DNA from: Synechococcus sp. Tobar12-5m-g
GTDB taxonomy: Bacteria; Cyanobacteriota; Cyanobacteriia; PCC-6307; Cyanobiaceae
DNA length: 64,000 bases
Direction: 5' to 3'
Assembly (NCBI RefSeq): GCF_024345415.1
Contig: NZ_JAGQBB010000007.1
Coordinates: 1 to 64,000, forward strand
The notes under the pieces are model-generated. The model was not told the origin of the DNA and did no database searches. It saw only the letters and a list, made by a program, of their open reading frames with translations. The position numbers were made by a program, and so were the translations under genes. Below are positions 36,022 to 44,372 of this stretch, in pieces (within the stretch, counting starts at the first letter, position 1; each line of letters begins with the position of its first letter).

Positions 36022-37071
36022 CTAAACATCACACCTGATGCGGCCCTGCTCGAGCAACCACTCCGCAGCTTTTGATTCGGGCCAGTCGCCGAGATCGACC
36101 CCATCCCCCTGCAGCGGCAGACAGATCCCCGCAGACAAGGGCTGTTGTTTCGCTTCGTGATCGTAACAACGGTCGTAATAATCGAGCATCTGACGACAGG
36201 CTGCCGCCCAATCCGCGGCGGCGATCGCCTCCAGGGCCGCCTTGGTCCGGGCCGGACCGAGCCGCCTGGCGATCCGCGCGGTGGCCTCCGCCAGCTCCGC
36301 CCCGTTCTGGACCCCATAAACCGCCACCAGCCGCCGCACCCGCTCCTCCAGCGGGCGCCGCAGCTCCAGCCGGGGCGCCGCCTGCATCTGCCGCCACAGG
36401 CCGGCGGGAATCCGGCAGCGGCCCACCTGAACGCTCTCCGCCTCCAGCCAGATCTCCCTGGCCTCGCCGAGGCGCTGAAGCGCTTCGGCCAGTCGGTTTT
36501 CGTAGTGCTCGGTGCTGGGTTGGGGCGGCAGGCCCAGGCCGCCGAAGCTGCTGCCGCGGTGGTGGGCCAGCCCCTCCAGATCTACCACCGCCACGCCGCG
36601 CCGGCCCAGTTCCAGCAACAGGTCGGTTTTGCCGGTGCCGGTGCGACCCCCCAGCAGCCTCAGCGGCCAGGCTTGCTCGAAGCGCCCCAGCACCCACTGC
36701 CGGTAGGCCTTGTACCCCCCCTCCAGCAGCAGCACGGGCAGGTCAAGGGTTTCCGCCAGCCAGGCCAGGCTGGCGGACCGCATGCCGCCCCGCCAGCAAT
36801 GGATCCGCAGTGGGCTGCCCTGATCGAGCCCCAGGAGGCTTTCGCCGAGTTCGACCAGCCGCGGACCCACCAGGGCCAGGCCGAGCTGAACAGCGGCCTG
36901 GCGACCCTGCTGCTTGTAGAGGGTGCCGATCTCGGCCCGTTCGGAATCACTGAACAGGGGCAGGCTCTGGGCACCGGGGATGTGGCCCCGCTCGAACTCG
37001 GCGGGGCTGCGCCCATCGATCAGCGGCCCCTGGGCGGCCAGGAAAGGCTCGATCGCCAGCCGCACCGCCAT
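36022..37071 (-). CDS. mnmH: tRNA 2-selenouridine synthase (rhodanese/P-loop)
   Basis: MnmH/SelU replaces sulphur by selenium (via geranylation) on wobble 2-thiouridines of tRNA Lys, Glu and Gln. The 349-residue protein has a rhodanese domain with LIDGRSPAEFERGHIPGAQSLP and catalytic Cys in IHCWRGGMRSA, then a P-loop domain with GGRTGTGKTDLL and the conserved HHRGSSFGGLG. Start ATG is at 37069-37071. selD is not in the window, so selenophosphate supply cannot be judged here; without it the enzyme may only make geranylthiouridine. Confidence 0.93.
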   Translation of the reverse strand: MAVRLAIEPFLAAQGPLIDGRSPAEFERGHIPGAQSLPLFSDSERAEIGTLYKQQGRQAAVQLGLALVGPRLVELGESLLGLDQGSPLRIHCWRGGMRSASLAWLAETLDLPVLLLEGGYKAYRQWVLGRFEQAWPLRLLGGRTGTGKTDLLLELGRRGVAVVDLEGLAHHRGSSFGGLGLPPQPSTEHYENRLAEALQRLGEAREIWLEAESVQVGRCRIPAGLWRQMQAAPRLELRRPLEERVRRLVAVYGVQNGAELAEATARIARRLGPARTKAALEAIAAADWAAACRQMLDYYDRCYDHEAKQQPLSAGICLPLQGDGVDLGDWPESKAAEWLLEQGRIRCDV

Positions 37072-37142
37072 CCTCCAACCCGGGACCGACCTGCCCTGAC
37101 ATAGTGGGCCCACGCTGGCCCCGATCAGGCCAGCTGAACGTC

Positions 37143-37865
37143 ATGCTCTCAGGACCGTCCGCCTCCACCACCGTCAGCGCCGAAGAGCTGCTGGAGCGGT
37201 TTCTGACCAGTTCGCTGCGGCAGCGGCGCAACCTACTGCCCCAGCTCGAAGCCCGCAGCGACGAGTTGCGTCCTTTGCTGATCGACTGCCTGGCCCATCT
37301 CGATGCCAACGGCGACGACTGGGCCGCCGGCGCCCTGATCCATCTGCTGCTGGGCCAGCCGGATGCCCTGGCTGGCGACTTCCTCTCCCGCTACCCCCAG
37401 GGCTGGCTGGCGTTGGGCAGCGCCCAGGGCATCGACCATCAGCCGCTGCAGAGCGCCCTGATGGCCAAGTCCTTCGAGGAGGCCGACCGTCTCACCAGTG
37501 CGATCCTGCGCCAGCTGGCCGGGCCGGCAGCCGAGCAGCGCGGCTACGTGTACTTCAGTGAGGTGGCTTCGATCGGGGCGGTGGATCTGGAAAGCCTCGA
37601 CCGGCTCTGGATCTGCTACTCGCTCGGGAGGTTCGGCTTCTCCGTCCAGGGTCGGCTGTTGCGGAGCGTCGGCGGGCGCTGGCCACTGCTGTGGCCGAAG
37701 CTGGGCTGGAAGACCGGCGGGGCCTGGACCCGCTATCCCGCTGGCTTCTCCTGGACGCTGGAGGCGCCGGAAGGGCACCTGCCCCTGGTGAACCAGTTGC
37801 GCGGGGTGCGGTTGATGGATGCCCTGCTCTCCCATCCCGCTCTGCAACAGCGCATACCCAGCTGA
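37143..37865 (+). CDS. GUN4-domain protein
   Basis: A 240-residue protein whose C-terminal 140 residues form the porphyrin-binding GUN4 core: DRLWICYSLGRFGFSVQGRLL, then GGAWTRYPAGFSWTLEAPEGHLPLVNQLRGVRL. The N-terminal part (LRQRRNLLPQLEARSDELRPLLID) is helical, as in cyanobacterial GUN4. The family stimulates Mg-chelatase and shields porphyrins. Cyanobacteria often have several GUN4-domain proteins, so this could be the true Gun4 or a paralogue. ATG 37143 avoids an upstream in-frame start at 37104 that precedes the conserved N-terminus. Confidence 0.9.
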   Translation: MLSGPSASTTVSAEELLERFLTSSLRQRRNLLPQLEARSDELRPLLIDCLAHLDANGDDWAAGALIHLLLGQPDALAGDFLSRYPQGWLALGSAQGIDHQPLQSALMAKSFEEADRLTSAILRQLAGPAAEQRGYVYFSEVASIGAVDLESLDRLWICYSLGRFGFSVQGRLLRSVGGRWPLLWPKLGWKTGGAWTRYPAGFSWTLEAPEGHLPLVNQLRGVRLMDALLSHPALQQRIPS

Positions 37866-37992
37866 GGAAGCCTCCAGTTAGGGTCAAATCCAGTGGTCGA
37901 TGGAGTGAATGCCCCGGCGTTTGATCACCCCAAGGCTTCCCTGGCCACCACGTCCCTGGACAGGTTTTCATTTGAGAGTGCTCCCCTGGGCC

Positions 37993-38382
37993 GTGTGTCG
38001 CTGGACCGATTTCACCATCCCCTCCACCCTGCAGCTCGCTCCGCTGCTTGAGGTGCTGCTCGAGCCGATGGCGAAAGCGGCCAACCTGCCTGAACTTCAG
38101 CTCGGCCTGCATGAAGCCCTGGTCAACGCCGTTCGCCACGGAAACGGCGGCGATCCGAGCAAGTGCCTGCGCATCCGACGCATCCTCTCTCCCCGCTGGA
38201 TCATCTGGCAGATCCAGGACGAGGGCTTCGGCGTGCCGCCGGCCAGCCGCACGAAGGAGCTGCCGGCGAACCCGGCCGCCTGCTGCGGCAGGGGCTTCTT
38301 CCTGATTCACCACTGTTTCGATGACGTTCGCTGGAGCGGTCGGGGTAACCGGCTCCAACTGGCGGCCCAACGCCGGCGTTGA
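37993..38382 (+). CDS. Anti-sigma regulatory kinase (RsbW-like HATPase)
   Basis: A small HATPase_c domain of the RsbW/SpoIIAB type. The N-box is LGLHEALVNAVRHGNGGD, the G1 box DEGFGVPP, and the G2 box is CGRGFFLIHHCFDDV. Such kinases phosphorylate STAS proteins and hold sigma factors. GTG 37993 gives a first residue just before CRWTDFTIPSTLQLAP, where the conserved sequence begins; ATG 37909 and TTG 37972 are in-frame but add Arg/Pro-rich, non-conserved residues. A matching STAS gene is at 9653, not adjacent. Confidence 0.82.
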   Translation: MCRWTDFTIPSTLQLAPLLEVLLEPMAKAANLPELQLGLHEALVNAVRHGNGGDPSKCLRIRRILSPRWIIWQIQDEGFGVPPASRTKELPANPAACCGRGFFLIHHCFDDVRWSGRGNRLQLAAQRRR

Positions 38383-38391
38383 GCGGGCCGC

Positions 38392-38760
38392 TCAACGGCC
38401 GTGGCTGGGGCAACCCGGATCCTTGAGATCCCCCTTCAGCCAGGCCAGGCCATGGTCCAGCAGGGCGATGGCCCGCTCCTGGCCCTCTCCCCCCAGGCGG
38501 TGCGGAGGGCTGTCGTCACCGATCAGCTGCACCAGGGCGGCGGCGATCTGCTCGGCTCCGCGGCGGGGCTTCTGCGCTTTGAGGGCGTGCCAGTCACGCC
38601 CCTCGATCGCCAGGAGGCGGTGCAGGGCCTCAGCCAGCTGGCGGCTGCCTTCCGGCCATGGGCGCTGAGCCGGTGGGGAAGGATCGCCAGCGGCGGCAAC
38701 CACGGGGATGCTGGGGTCGGGGGAAAGCGTCACTGGACGCGAAGCGGCAGGGGGCTCCAT
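38392..38760 (-). CDS. DUF6439 family cyanobacterial protein
   Basis: A 122-residue protein with an unconserved Pro-rich start and a conserved helical C-terminal block: ALHRLLAIEGRDWHALKAQK, PRRGAEQIAAALVQLI, then LDHGLAWLKGDLKDPGCPSHGR. That end block is the signature I associate with DUF6439. The start ATG at 38758-38760 lies 9 nt from a divergent small gene. Function unknown. It ends 9 nt from the convergent kinase gene. Confidence 0.78.
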   Translation of the reverse strand: MEPPAASRPVTLSPDPSIPVVAAAGDPSPPAQRPWPEGSRQLAEALHRLLAIEGRDWHALKAQKPRRGAEQIAAALVQLIGDDSPPHRLGGEGQERAIALLDHGLAWLKGDLKDPGCPSHGR

Positions 38761-38769
38761 CCTGGCGCC

Positions 38770-39048
38770 ATGCCAAAAGGCCTGCGCCGATCCAGCCGCC
38801 GCCGACCATCGGGTTGGCTGCACAGCCTCTCCTCCCTGCTGGCGGTGGCGGCCCGAGGGGAACGCTTGCAACCCGACGACGGCGGCAGCGGGGCCCGCCG
38901 TCTGCGTCAGCACCTTGAACTGGGCCAGCGGCTGCTGGATCCACTGCCCAAACCCCTGCGCGCTGGAAACGGGCAGGAGGAGTGGCTCTGGAAGGCGTTG
39001 CGCTGGGGGGGCGGAGGGATGGTGCTGGCCTGGTTGCTCCAGCGCTGA
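38770..39048 (+). CDS. Conserved hypothetical small basic protein
   Basis: A 92-residue protein beginning MPKGLRRSSRRRPSGWLHSLSSLLAVAARGERL and ending in a hydrophobic KALRWGGGGMVLAWLLQR. The basic start, helix and C-terminal hydrophobic segment suggest a peripheral or tail-anchored membrane protein. No family recognised. The 9-nt gap to the divergent DUF6439 gene leaves little room for its own promoter. Confidence 0.55.
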   Translation: MPKGLRRSSRRRPSGWLHSLSSLLAVAARGERLQPDDGGSGARRLRQHLELGQRLLDPLPKPLRAGNGQEEWLWKALRWGGGGMVLAWLLQR

Positions 39049-39052
39049 TCGC

Positions 39053-40114
39053 TCAGGTGGCGGCTTTGGTGGCGGTCCAGACCCGGGTCATGAAATGGGA
39101 CTCCGCCTGAGTCGCGGCGAATCCCGCCTGCCTCAGGCGCCCATCGATGCCATCGCCGATGTAATCGCGGTAGTAGGGCTCGTGGAACATCCGGCGGAAG
39201 TTCTCCATCGCCGGCATGAATTCGGGCGAGTCAGCCATCTGAACGGAATCGGCCATCACCAGGGTGCCGCCAGGCTCCAGCAAGCGGAAACACTCCGCCA
39301 TCACCTTCTGGCGGGCCGCTCCGGGAAGTTCGTGCAGAAGAAACACACAGCTCACCGCCTGAAAGGTTGCATCGGCGAACGGCATCGCTTCCGCATTGGC
39401 CTGAACAAGCTGGGGCAGCTCGCCGGGCAACTGGGCCAGGAAGCGGTTGGCCTCCCGCAGATAGGCGGTGGACAGATCGAGGCCCACCAGCTGAACGCCA
39501 GGAAGAGCGGCCCGCAACTGCCGCAGGGTCCGGCCGGTGCCGGTGGCCACGTCCAGCACCCTCAGCTGGCCGGGGGTGCGGCTGGAGAACGCCCGCAGCC
39601 CCCGCCGCAACGGCGCCAGCAGGCGGCGGCGCATCGGGTCAGCCGTTCCGTTGAAGAGGATCTCCACCTGCAGGTCGTAGAGAACGGCGGAGCGATCGCT
39701 CAGGTAGCCGTCGGTCTGGTGGTGGAAGTTCTGAAGGTAGTAGCCGGGAAAGTCGGCGGGTTCCACCGCGCGGGGCAGATCGCGCACTTTGCGCTGGCTG
39801 CGGCGGCTCCAGATGCTGGGCAGATCGAGCCAGACCAGGGGATAGCGGCTGGCCCACTCCAGCCAGGGAGCCTCGAACAACAGCGAAGATGGGTAAACCC
39901 CCCGCTCGGCGTCCTGCCAATCGATCTCCAGGAGCCTGTTCATCGAGGCGCGGAACTGCTCGAACATTCCCGGCGGAACCGGCACGGTCTGGGGCAGGGT
40001 TCCCGGCGCAAGCATCTCCAGGAGCCTGGTGCTCACTTCCTTGTGGGCCAGGCCCATCAGGCTCTTGCCCTGCTGCAGCGTCTGGTACGCGAGCTTGCTG
40101 ACCGGATCGGGCAT
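39053..40114 (-). CDS. Class I SAM-dependent methyltransferase
   Basis: A 353-residue protein. Its C-terminal half is a Rossmann methyltransferase with the AdoMet motif LRVLDVATGTGRTLRQL, the acidic residue in LVGLDLSTAYL and post-motif LLEPGGTLVMADSVQMADS. The N-terminal half (MPDPVSKLAYQTLQQGKSL, then FPGYYLQNFHHQTDGYLSD) is helical and conserved among cyanobacterial relatives; it resembles enzymes acting on small lipophilic substrates such as quinones, but the substrate is unknown. ATG 40114 is chosen over two upstream in-frame starts that run into a hairpin region. Confidence 0.85.
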   Translation of the reverse strand: MPDPVSKLAYQTLQQGKSLMGLAHKEVSTRLLEMLAPGTLPQTVPVPPGMFEQFRASMNRLLEIDWQDAERGVYPSSLLFEAPWLEWASRYPLVWLDLPSIWSRRSQRKVRDLPRAVEPADFPGYYLQNFHHQTDGYLSDRSAVLYDLQVEILFNGTADPMRRRLLAPLRRGLRAFSSRTPGQLRVLDVATGTGRTLRQLRAALPGVQLVGLDLSTAYLREANRFLAQLPGELPQLVQANAEAMPFADATFQAVSCVFLLHELPGAARQKVMAECFRLLEPGGTLVMADSVQMADSPEFMPAMENFRRMFHEPYYRDYIGDGIDGRLRQAGFAATQAESHFMTRVWTATKAAT

Positions 40115-40162
40115 CGGCTGGATCAGGGGTCTGAGCCTGGATTGGACCCCCATTCCAACGGA

Positions 40163-40210
40163 TCGGCCCTGGTGCCGCGAGCCGTCCTGGGCCGGCGGCA
40201 CCAGGGCCGA
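40163..40210. promoter_or_regulatory. 16-bp perfect inverted repeat upstream of apcF
   Basis: TCGGCCCTGGTGCCGC (40163-40178) is the exact reverse complement of GCGGCACCAGGGCCGA (40195-40210), with a 16-nt loop. It sits in the 224-bp gap between the divergent methyltransferase and apcF genes. No T-run follows on either strand, so it is not a simple terminator. It could be an operator, an mRNA 5' hairpin or a relic of a palindromic repeat. Confidence 0.6.
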
Positions 40211-40301
40211 CAGGACCTCGAAGCGAACCAGGCACCCGCGTAACCGTTTCTGTCGGATTCTTGAAATCCCATGGCTGGACAGGGTTCTTCCGGGTCGCAG
40301 A

Positions 40302-40310
40302 TGCTAGTTT
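40302..40310 (+). promoter_or_regulatory. Candidate extended -10 element of apcF
   Basis: TGCTAGTTT has the TGn plus -10 hexamer form (TAGTTT, 40305-40310). A start of transcription about 7 nt on would leave a short leader before the apcF ATG at 40339. No good -35 hexamer lies at 17 nt; TTGAAA at 40261-40266 is too far. Confidence 0.35.
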
Positions 40311-40338
40311 CCAACCCAGGTCAATGGATCTCCACGTC

Positions 40339-40857
40339 ATGCGCGATGCCATTACCGGCCTGATCGGTCGGTATGACCAGCTGGGGCGCTATTTCGATCG
40401 CGACGCGATCGACCGCATCTCCAGCTACTTCGCCCAGTCCCAGTTGCGCCTGGCGGCGGCGGAAATCATCAACCGTGATGCCGCCGACATCGTGCGCGAG
40501 GCCAGCCGGCGGCTGTTCGAGGGGGATCCCGAGCTGCTGCTCCCCGGCGGCAACGCCTACACCACCCGCCGCCTCTCAGCCTGCCTGCGGGACATGGATT
40601 ACTTCCTCCGCTACGCCAGCTATGCCCTGGTGGCTGGCGACCCCTCCATCCTCAATGAACGGGTTCTCAACGGCCTCGACGACACCTACAAGAGTCTGGG
40701 CGTGCCCACCGGACCCACCGTGCGCAGCATCAACCTGCTGGGTGATGTGGTGAGTGAGCGTCTCGAAGAGGCCGGGCTGGGGCCTGCCGAGGTGGTCCGG
40801 ATGCCGTTCAACCACATGGTCCGGGGGCTGGGCGCCACCAATCTCCGGGCCCGCTAG
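40339..40857 (+). CDS. apcF: Allophycocyanin beta-18 type core subunit
   Basis: A 172-residue phycobiliprotein of the phycobilisome core, part of the terminal-emitter trimer that hands energy to chlorophyll. MRDAITGLIGRYDQLGRYFDRDAID opens the chain, and Cys82 in ACLRDMDYFLRYASYALVAGD binds phycocyanobilin at the standard position, which supports this ATG over one at 40324. GPTVRSINLLGDVVSERL follows the family. In cyanobacteria apcF typically lies apart from apcAB, as here. Confidence 0.93.
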   Translation: MRDAITGLIGRYDQLGRYFDRDAIDRISSYFAQSQLRLAAAEIINRDAADIVREASRRLFEGDPELLLPGGNAYTTRRLSACLRDMDYFLRYASYALVAGDPSILNERVLNGLDDTYKSLGVPTGPTVRSINLLGDVVSERLEEAGLGPAEVVRMPFNHMVRGLGATNLRAR

Positions 40858-40936
40858 GCCGCATCCAGCCTTGCCCCGTGCCTGCGTCCCATCGCTGCGT
40901 AGGCTTCGCAACACCTTCCTATCGCGCCACTGGATC

Positions 40937-42145
40937 TTGGTCACCCAGTTCTCGTCTGCCCCCATCAGCGATCGTCATCGCCTTTCGCTCGGGCCGATCG
41001 CCACTCCGGAGAGGCTGCTTCTGGGCCCTGGACCCTCCAACGCCCATCCCACCGTGCTCGCGGCCCTGGCCCGCAGCCCGATCGGCCACCTCGACCCCCT
41101 CTACATCGAATTGATGGGGGAGGTGCAGGAACTGCTGCGCTACGCCTGGCAAACCGACAACCGCCTCACCATTCCGATGAGTGGCACCGGCAGCGCGGCG
41201 ATGGAGGCCACCCTCGCCAACACGGTCGAGCCCGGCGACGGGGTTCTGGTGGCTGTCAAGGGCTACTTCGGTCTTCGGCTTGTCGACATGGCGCAGCGGT
41301 ATGGAGCCGAGGTTCACACGATCGAGCGTCCCTGGGGCGAAGCCTTCAGCCTCGAAGAGATCGAAGCCGCGCTGCAACGGCATCGCCCCAAAATCCTGGC
41401 GATCGTTCATGCCGAAACCTCCACCGGCGTCTGCCAGCCGATGGAGGGGATCGGTGAACTCTGCCGCCGTTACGACTGCCTGCTCCTGCTCGACACGGTC
41501 ACGTCGCTCGGGGCCGTGCCGGTCCACCTGGATGCCTGGGGAGTGGACCTGGCCTACAGCTGCAGCCAGAAGGGCCTCAGCTGCCCCCCCGGCCTGGGGC
41601 CCTTCAGCATGGGCCCCCGCGCCGAGGCCAAGCTGGCTGCCCGCAGCGGCAAGGTGCCCAACTGGTACCTCGATGTCTCCCTGCTCAACCAGTACTGGGG
41701 CAGCAACCGCATCTATCACCACACGGCCCCGGTCAACATGAACTTCGGCATGCGCGAAGCACTGCGGCTGCTGGCCGAAGAAGGCCTCGAAAACGCCTGG
41801 GCCCGCCATCGCCAGAACGCAGAACGGCTCTGGAGTGGTCTGGAGTCGCTTGGGCTCGAACTGCACGTGCCCGAGCCCCTGCGGCTGCCCACCCTCACCA
41901 CGGTGCGGATTCCGGAGGGGATCGATGGCAAGGCCTTCAGCCTTCACCTGCTCAACAGCCACGGCATCGAAGTGGGTGGCGGCCTGGGCAGCCTGGCCGG
42001 CAAGGTCTGGCGGATCGGCCTGATGGGGTACAACAGCCGGGCCGAGAACGTCGACCGGCTTCTCAATCTGCTGGAAACGGAGCTTCCGTCTTTCCGGGCC
42101 GAACGCCCCAGCGATCAAGCCGCTGTTGCCGTCGCCGCCGCCTGA
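40937..42145 (+). CDS. Class V aminotransferase, serine/alanine-glyoxylate type
   Basis: A 402-residue PLP enzyme of the alanine/serine-glyoxylate aminotransferase group, which in photosynthetic cells recycles photorespiratory glyoxylate. Motifs: LLLGPGPSNAHPTVL at the start, the PLP phosphate loop MSGTGSAAMEA, VHAETSTGV, and Schiff-base Lys212 in CSQKGLSCPPGLG. The frame has no ATG near the conserved start; TTG 40937 (VTQFSSAPISDRHRLSLGPI) is best. Its last 83 nt overlap the convergent tadA gene. Confidence 0.92.
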   Translation: MVTQFSSAPISDRHRLSLGPIATPERLLLGPGPSNAHPTVLAALARSPIGHLDPLYIELMGEVQELLRYAWQTDNRLTIPMSGTGSAAMEATLANTVEPGDGVLVAVKGYFGLRLVDMAQRYGAEVHTIERPWGEAFSLEEIEAALQRHRPKILAIVHAETSTGVCQPMEGIGELCRRYDCLLLLDTVTSLGAVPVHLDAWGVDLAYSCSQKGLSCPPGLGPFSMGPRAEAKLAARSGKVPNWYLDVSLLNQYWGSNRIYHHTAPVNMNFGMREALRLLAEEGLENAWARHRQNAERLWSGLESLGLELHVPEPLRLPTLTTVRIPEGIDGKAFSLHLLNSHGIEVGGGLGSLAGKVWRIGLMGYNSRAENVDRLLNLLETELPSFRAERPSDQAAVAVAAA

Positions 42146-42605
42146 ACCAGCCCTCCAGCAACGCCTGGGCTTCCGGCTCCAGCACCCCCCCCACCACCAC
42201 CATCGGGTGGTGGGCACTCGGATCTGCGGAGAGATCGAGGCAGCCCCCGAGGGCACCACGCTTCGGATCGGCGGCAGCAAACACCACGGTCCCCATCCGG
42301 GCCTGGATCAGGGCCCCGGCACACATCGGGCAGGGTTCCAGGGTCACCAGCAGGGTGCTGTCGTTGAAGCGCCAGTCGGCACGGAGGGCGGCAGCCTGCC
42401 GCAGGGCCACCAACTCCGCATGACCGAGGGGATCCTGCTGGGTCTGACGCTGATTCGTGCCCCAGCCGAGGCAGAGACCGCCACCATCCAGCACCACGGC
42501 GGCCACGGGCACTTCCCCGATCTCCCCGGCACGGCGGGCCAGGCGCAGCAACCGCTCCATCCACAGCCGTCGCTGGGCTTCTGCGTGGGGAGAAGGGGTG
42601 GGCAA
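42063..42605 (-). CDS. tadA: tRNA-specific adenosine deaminase
   Basis: Deaminates A34 to inosine in tRNA-Arg(ACG), allowing CGN decoding. The zinc and proton-shuttle motif HAELVAL and PCPMCAGALIQARM are intact, with GEVPVAAVVLDGG before them. TTG 42605 is listed because the WM-containing helix RRLWMERLLRLARRAG aligns with residues that precede the core in E. coli TadA; an ATG at 42560 would cut it. The C-terminal tail runs 83 nt into the convergent aminotransferase gene. Confidence 0.93.
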   Translation of the reverse strand: MPTPSPHAEAQRRLWMERLLRLARRAGEIGEVPVAAVVLDGGGLCLGWGTNQRQTQQDPLGHAELVALRQAAALRADWRFNDSTLLVTLEPCPMCAGALIQARMGTVVFAAADPKRGALGGCLDLSADPSAHHPMVVVGGVLEPEAQALLEGWFRRRRRQQRLDRWGVRPGKTEAPFPAD

Positions 42606-42739
42606 TGGCTGGCGGTCGCGAAAGGGGCGAAACGGGCGTGCTCATCAGCGTCTGATCCGCTCAGGCTGACAGCACGCCAGAGTGCGGTCCTCTCCAGGCA
42701 AGGATCACCGGACAGGACCATGCGCTGCACCCCAGGAGA

Positions 42740-44182
42740 ATGACCGGCCCGATCACCCTGCCAGCGGCCGTAGCCCCCAACCAGGTTGGAGACGCAGGGC
42801 CGCTGCCCTTCGCATCGCCTGGCCAGTTCGATCCCGGCCTGGAATCCTTTTTGCAGGATGCCGCCCACCAGCTCTGCCGCTGGCTGGGCTCAGCCACCAG
42901 CCGCCCCCCCCTGCCCGGTCTCAGCCTGCTGCCCGGGATTGAACCGCACAGGGAGGGTCTCGGCGGGGAACGGCTGCTTTCGGATCTTCAGCAGCTGATG
43001 GAAGGGGCTTACAACCCCAGCCATCCGGGGGCCCTGGCCCACCTTGACCCGCCGCCGCTGACCGCCTCAGTGGTGGGGGACCTGATCTGCGCAGGCCTCA
43101 ACAACAACCTCCTGGCCGAGGAACTCTCCCCCTCCCTGAGCCGCCTGGAGCGGGGCCTCTGCGGCTGGCTGGCCCGCCGGGTCGGCCTGGGGGAGAACGC
43201 CAGCGGTGTTCCGGCCAGCGGCGGCAGCCTCAGCAATCTGATGGCCCTGGTCACGGCGCGGCAGAGCCGCGGCCTGGGAACACGCCAGGACGCCGTGGTG
43301 CTCGGCAGCTCCGACCTGCATGTGTCGATCGAGAAGGCGTTGATGGTGATGGGCCTGCCTCCCGAGGCCCTGCGGCGCCTGCCGGTCGACGCGGCCGGGC
43401 GACTGCAGCCAGACCGGCTGGAGGATGAGCTGCTGCACCTGGGGCGGCAGGGGAAGCCGGTGATCGCCGTCGTCGCCACCGCCGGCACCACCGTGCGGGG
43501 GGCGGTCGACCCCCTCGGGGCCCTGGCGGCGGTCTGCCGCCGCCAGGGGGTCTGGCTGCATGTGGATGGGGCGATCGGAGGGGTGCTGGCCCTGAGCGAG
43601 CGACACCGCCACCGGGTGGAGGGGATGGGCCTGGCCGACTCGATCACCCTGAACCCCCAGAAACTGCTGGGGATCACCAAGACGTCCTCCCTGCTGCTCC
43701 TGGCCAATCCCGCCGAGTTGCAGCGCACCTTCGGCACCGGGCTCCCTTACATGGAGCCGAGCTGGGGCGGCGCCCATGGGGGCGAATGCGGGCTGCAGGG
43801 AACCCGCAGTGCCGAGATTCTCAAGCTCTGGCTGGGCTTGCGCCAGCTGGGTCTGGCGGGGATTGATCACCTGATCCAAGCGGCGATCGATCGACGGCGA
43901 CGCTTGCGGCAACAGCTCCAGGAGGGGCTGCCCGAGGGAGCCCTGGTGCTGCTGAGCGGCCCGCTCCATCTGCTGGCCTTCCGGCCCGGCGGCCTCGATG
44001 CGGAGGCTTCGGAGCGCTGGTCGACCCAATGCCGCAGCGCCCTGCTGGCGGAGCAGCTGATGCTGTCGCGGCCGCTCTACCAGGGCCACCACCATCTCAA
44101 GGCGGTGCTGGGCAACCCCCACACCGGCGAGGCCGAGTTGGAGCGGCTGAGCAGGGTGGTGAGGCAGTCGCTCCATGGCTGA
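42740..44182 (+). CDS. Group II PLP-dependent decarboxylase
   Basis: A 480-residue enzyme of the glutamate/tyrosine/diaminobutyrate decarboxylase family. It shows GVPASGGSLSNLMAL, the cofactor-stacking region ATAGTTVRGAVDPLG, the aspartate of LHVDGAIGG and PLP-lysine Lys308 in LNPQKLLGITKTSSLL. Substrate cannot be fixed: the NPQK context differs from the usual HK pair of animal-type enzymes. AGGAGA precedes the ATG. Its 3' end overlaps a small membrane protein gene by 8 nt. Confidence 0.88.
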   Translation: MTGPITLPAAVAPNQVGDAGPLPFASPGQFDPGLESFLQDAAHQLCRWLGSATSRPPLPGLSLLPGIEPHREGLGGERLLSDLQQLMEGAYNPSHPGALAHLDPPPLTASVVGDLICAGLNNNLLAEELSPSLSRLERGLCGWLARRVGLGENASGVPASGGSLSNLMALVTARQSRGLGTRQDAVVLGSSDLHVSIEKALMVMGLPPEALRRLPVDAAGRLQPDRLEDELLHLGRQGKPVIAVVATAGTTVRGAVDPLGALAAVCRRQGVWLHVDGAIGGVLALSERHRHRVEGMGLADSITLNPQKLLGITKTSSLLLLANPAELQRTFGTGLPYMEPSWGGAHGGECGLQGTRSAEILKLWLGLRQLGLAGIDHLIQAAIDRRRRLRQQLQEGLPEGALVLLSGPLHLLAFRPGGLDAEASERWSTQCRSALLAEQLMLSRPLYQGHHHLKAVLGNPHTGEAELERLSRVVRQSLHG

Positions 44183-44372
44183 GAGCAGCCGCCGCGGGCG
44201 CTGGGTGGCGATCCTCACCGGAGCGATCTCGATACTGATCGGTGTGCTTTATCTCGGCCTGATCACGGTGCTCGACGCCCGCGGCCCTCTCCTGCCGCCT
44301 CCCCCCGAGGCCCTGGCCGGGGCGGCAACTGCAGATCCTTCCGGCGTTGCAACGGCTCCACCACCCGGTTGA
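44175..44372 (+). CDS. Small membrane protein coupled to the decarboxylase gene
   Basis: A 65-residue protein: basic start MAESSRRGRWVAILTG, one transmembrane helix AISILIGVLYLGLITVLDARG and a proline/alanine tail. It begins inside the decarboxylase stop region, and its helix sequence looks constrained, which argues it is real. The last 110 nt overlap the convergent GTPase gene. Function unknown. Confidence 0.6.
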   Translation: MAESSRRGRWVAILTGAISILIGVLYLGLITVLDARGPLLPPPPEALAGAATADPSGVATAPPPG

